Made by a program: the position numbers and the translations under genes
The notes under the pieces: generated by a model
What the model was told of the DNA's origin: nothing
The model's input: the letters and a program-made list of their open reading frames with translations, nothing else
Databases searched by the model: none
Shown: one piece after another, positions 29,711 through 32,180 of the stretch
How the letters are laid out: every line of letters starts with the position of its first letter
Numbering within the stretch: position 1 is the first letter of the stretch
Virus record (IMG/VR): IMGVR_UViG_3300038760_000042
Location: 1 to 32,180 of that record
Strand: one strand, 5' to 3'
Source: a virus
DNA: 32,180 bases

Positions 29711-30198
29711 CCTCCAAAATTATTTTCTTCTCTATCGGGTTTAATTTCCTCATTAATATTGGTTAAATATTCGGGAAAATCCCTATTATTATAACACAAA
29801 TAATCAACAAGTAAGTTGCTGTAATGCTGTGCAATAGTACGCTCCTTTTCAATTAAGAAATCTACCTCCTTTTTATCAACACTTTCACTTGTTTCTGATT
29901 GATGCTTGTATATACCACCATTAGCAACAGTGTACGCTAAGAATGGCAAGCTGTGTACTGCCGACCAATGTATTAGAGCAGGTTTAATATATTCCTCCAC
30001 CAATTCTTTGTAAGGCGTGGTTAAAGTGTTATCAATTATATCGTTTAATATTCTCTTGTACAATCTTGTACCTAACAAGCTTTGTATTTCAATATCTTGA
30101 GCTACATTTGCCCATTGGATTAATTTATCATCATCAACACTACCGTCGTAGATAGTGTGCGATTTTAAATCCTTCATCGTAATCATTATAGCTTTCAT
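29698..30198 (-). CDS. Head-tail connector (DUF6712-like)
   Basis: 166 aa, mostly helical: DDDKLIQWANVAQDIEIQSL, LLGTRLYKRILNDI, YKELVEEYIKPALIHWSAVH and a late FPEYLTN segment. The LLGTxLY...YIKPAL...FPEYL pattern matches a Bacteroidetes phage connector family that I associate with DUF6712. It lies 1 bp after the portal stop, as expected for the adaptor that docks under the portal. Confidence 0.6.
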   Translation of the reverse strand: MKAIMITMKDLKSHTIYDGSVDDDKLIQWANVAQDIEIQSLLGTRLYKRILNDIIDNTLTTPYKELVEEYIKPALIHWSAVHSLPFLAYTVANGGIYKHQSETSESVDKKEVDFLIEKERTIAQHYSNLLVDYLCYNNRDFPEYLTNINEEIKPDREENNFGGWQL

Positions 30199-30199
30199 A

Positions 30200-32002
30200 T
30201 TATCTCTTATTTACATAACCTTTATTTGGCATATCGTTAGGTGTCATACTTACTTCTTTTTCATTTACAGGGTTAAATCCTTGTTTTCTTGCTTTTCCTG
30301 TTGAAATTTTAGGAGCTAATGGACTTTTAACATCAATACCTGTTTCACTTCTAAAAGTAACCCTTCTCCACTTATGCTTACATTGAGCACCTCCTTTGTA
30401 TAACCAAATAGAATAAGTATCAGCACCTCCCTTACCTAAACCTTTGTTTACTGCCTTATTGCCCATTGCAATTATATCTTCTTTGCGATACAGTTTATTA
30501 GCATTCATCATTTTCTTACAAAAGGATCTCTCAGGCGTTGGATTACCTACGTATTTGTATCTCACTTTGTATTTAACACCCCTAACTTCCTTGTCTTGAC
30601 TTGACTTAGCATTTGGAACTGCTCTACCTGTTGAAACGAAGTTAATAACCTTATCCAGCATTGATAACTTAACCTCATTATCTAAAGATTTTAAAAATGC
30701 GTTCTCATCAGCTTCAATCTGTGATACAATTTCATCGTATTCATTTTCCAAATCATAGTCAACATCTTCTTCACTTACTAATTCCCAACCGTCCAAATCA
30801 TCGTCACACTTACTAATTAATTCATCAGTTAAGTCATCTTCAATTGATTCTTTATACATTTTAATACCTGTTTCTTCCTCTTTCTCTTCACCGTCAAGGA
30901 TAACATCAATATCAGTAAATTCAAGTGGGTCTAACGTTTTAAAATAAAGGTTTAAGCTAATCCCATTAACTGCTAATATATCTTCAATAGCATCTGTCAA
31001 CTCTTCTTGAAACGATTTAATAGTTATGTTTGAAAACATCAATTGAGCTGTCTTAATCTCGTCAGCGTTATTACCTAAGCCACTGTTACCTGTTTCAATA
31101 CCAATTAATTTACCACTTATTACTCGGTGTCCTATTTTAAGCTTGTTTTGACACTCCTCAGACAAATATTGATAGTGCGCCGCTGCATCTGTTAAAGGTA
31201 TATCATCAACGGTTGTTTTACTTTCTGCTGAATTGTTAAAACTTACAATAACTTTTTGACCTCTTGACCCTGTTAAATTAGATACAATACCGTTCTTTAT
31301 AGCTTCCCTTTTACTCTTATCATTAGGGATTCCATCATTAAAATTAACAACCTTAGTTCCGCTAAAATGGTTTAAAGCATCGTTAATCAGATAATCAGCA
31401 ATTTCTTCTTCTAAAACTGCATAAGGTAATGAGCCGACATAATCAACAGGACTGAAATAATCATATCCGGCAACATATTCTCTAACAATATAAACCTCGT
31501 TTCCTTTTGTTGTTGTTCCAAAAACAGGTATTTCTGTTTTCTTATCACTTGGTCTTGCTTCCGCCCAATTAGGATGGTACAACCAAGACTGCACAACCCC
31601 ATTATCATCTGCAAGCGTTGGTCTAAGCGTTTGCATTGGTATATGAGTTATTTTAGCAACCTTATTACCCTTGTAAGATACTTGTAAAGCAGCCATACCC
31701 ATTATTTTCCTATCAGCGACAACTCTTTTTAAGTCTTTTTTGGATAGTATTGATTTTAAAGCTGCATATTGCATTGGTTTTTTAGCACTATCGGTTGCGT
31801 CAAGTCCTTTACCATAAATTTGCTTAACTATTCCGTTAATTATAGCGTTGTTAGTTGTTGACCCAACATACCTATCAATTAAATACTTAAAATAGTTATT
31901 ATCTGCTCCATATTCTACAAAATTCTTATTCTTTACTTCTGTAATTGTAGGCGAAGTGTATTGTGATAACTCAATTATAAAGTTATTTTTATCCTCATTC
32001 AT
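30200..32002 (-). CDS. Portal protein with MuF-like C-terminal extension
   Basis: About 600 aa from ATG 32002 (an upstream TTG at 32011 overlaps the previous stop and is less likely). Residues 1-380 look like a portal: an N-terminal FVEYGADNNYFKYLIDRYVG wing, a helical stem region and GNSGLGNNADEIKTAQLMF. An acidic linker (~380-450) leads to a C-terminal domain with RYKYVGNPTPERSFCKKM, LYRKEDI and CKHKWRR, similar to minor-head (MuF-type) proteins. The fused tail would face the capsid interior. Confidence 0.75.
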   Translation of the reverse strand: MNEDKNNFIIELSQYTSPTITEVKNKNFVEYGADNNYFKYLIDRYVGSTTNNAIINGIVKQIYGKGLDATDSAKKPMQYAALKSILSKKDLKRVVADRKIMGMAALQVSYKGNKVAKITHIPMQTLRPTLADDNGVVQSWLYHPNWAEARPSDKKTEIPVFGTTTKGNEVYIVREYVAGYDYFSPVDYVGSLPYAVLEEEIADYLINDALNHFSGTKVVNFNDGIPNDKSKREAIKNGIVSNLTGSRGQKVIVSFNNSAESKTTVDDIPLTDAAAHYQYLSEECQNKLKIGHRVISGKLIGIETGNSGLGNNADEIKTAQLMFSNITIKSFQEELTDAIEDILAVNGISLNLYFKTLDPLEFTDIDVILDGEEKEEETGIKMYKESIEDDLTDELISKCDDDLDGWELVSEEDVDYDLENEYDEIVSQIEADENAFLKSLDNEVKLSMLDKVINFVSTGRAVPNAKSSQDKEVRGVKYKVRYKYVGNPTPERSFCKKMMNANKLYRKEDIIAMGNKAVNKGLGKGGADTYSIWLYKGGAQCKHKWRRVTFRSETGIDVKSPLAPKISTGKARKQGFNPVNEKEVSMTPNDMPNKGYVNKR

Positions 32003-32003
32003 A

Positions 32004-32180
32004 CTATTCAATTATTACGTATTCGTTGCTTGTAGCATTTTCCTTATAACTACCTTTATTTATGGTGTATTTTGATTGATTAGTGCAAAAGATTCTCTCA
32101 TATATTACCAACTCTTGCTTAGTGTCGTCTGTGTAACCTTTTAAAGTGTAAAATCTGTCTTCAATTAAGTCTATTACAAC
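32004..32180 (-). CDS. Small structural-region protein, C-terminal part (gene split by contig ends)
   Basis: This is the continuation of the gene that starts at 252. Residues 52-109 are encoded here, ending ...KENATSNEYVIIE with stop TAG at 32004-32006, 1 nt before the portal ATG. Residues 52-84 are also encoded by 1-99 because of the terminal repeat. Confidence 0.75.
   Translation of the reverse strand, partial: VVIDLIEDRFYTLKGYTDDTKQELVIYERIFCTNQSKYTINKGSYKENATSNEYVIIE
32083..32180. repeat. Terminal direct repeat, right copy
   Basis: Identical to 2-99. The unique genome is therefore about 32,082 bp. Confidence 0.9.

Overview
The window looks like a complete, circularly mapping genome of a tailed phage (siphovirus-like) that infects a member of the Bacteroidetes, most likely a flavobacterium. 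The two ends share a 98-bp exact repeat. Joining them gives a circle of about 32.08 kb and restores one gene that is split across the ends. The DNA is very AT-rich, every convincing gene lies on the minus strand, and ribosome-binding sites are not evident. Early promoters resemble the Bacteroidetes -7/-33 type (TATATTTG with TTG 19 bp upstream). Several products belong to families typical of Bacteroidetes phages. No integrase was recognised.

Layout, read in the direction of transcription (high to low coordinates). The early block at 26.24-15.74 kb holds small membrane, DnaA domain-IV-like, lipoprotein and DUF3127 (ssDNA-binding-like) genes, then small unknown genes. It continues with an unusual array of single-gene units containing four DNA methyltransferases, and ends with a recombination/replication operon (YqaJ-type exonuclease, divergent SF2 helicase). 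A switch block at 15.5-13.7 kb encodes an ECF-like sigma factor, a Cys-motif protein and a PD-(D/E)XK-type nuclease candidate. The late block runs from 13.58 kb, through the joined ends, to 26.39 kb. It carries terminase, a tail-chaperone pair with a -1 frameshift, neck and tail proteins, tape measure, protease, scaffold, capsid, tail-tube-like paralogs, portal, connector, receptor-binding protein, holin candidate, PAS protein, M15 endolysin, spanin and a GIY-YIG nuclease.

Two regulatory layers can be read from the sequence. Six late units each begin with the same motif, TAAC-N17-GTTTATA, with exactly 17 bp of spacing every time. I infer that the phage sigma factor recognises it. The early block is bounded on both sides by matching ~105-bp intergenic elements (a TATA run, a CCCCCTCT tract, a 27-bp spacer and a 47-bp GGTTACA/TGTAACC inverted repeat).

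The most striking region is 19.77-23.61 kb. Single genes alternate with related imperfect hairpins bearing AAC...GTT cores, and each gene also has its own terminal inverted repeats (28 bp with two mismatches around the Dam-type gene). This looks like an integron-like gene-cassette array carried by a phage and enriched in methyltransferases. No integrase is present in the window, and the hairpins do not fit the canonical attC heptamers well, so a distinct cassette system is possible.
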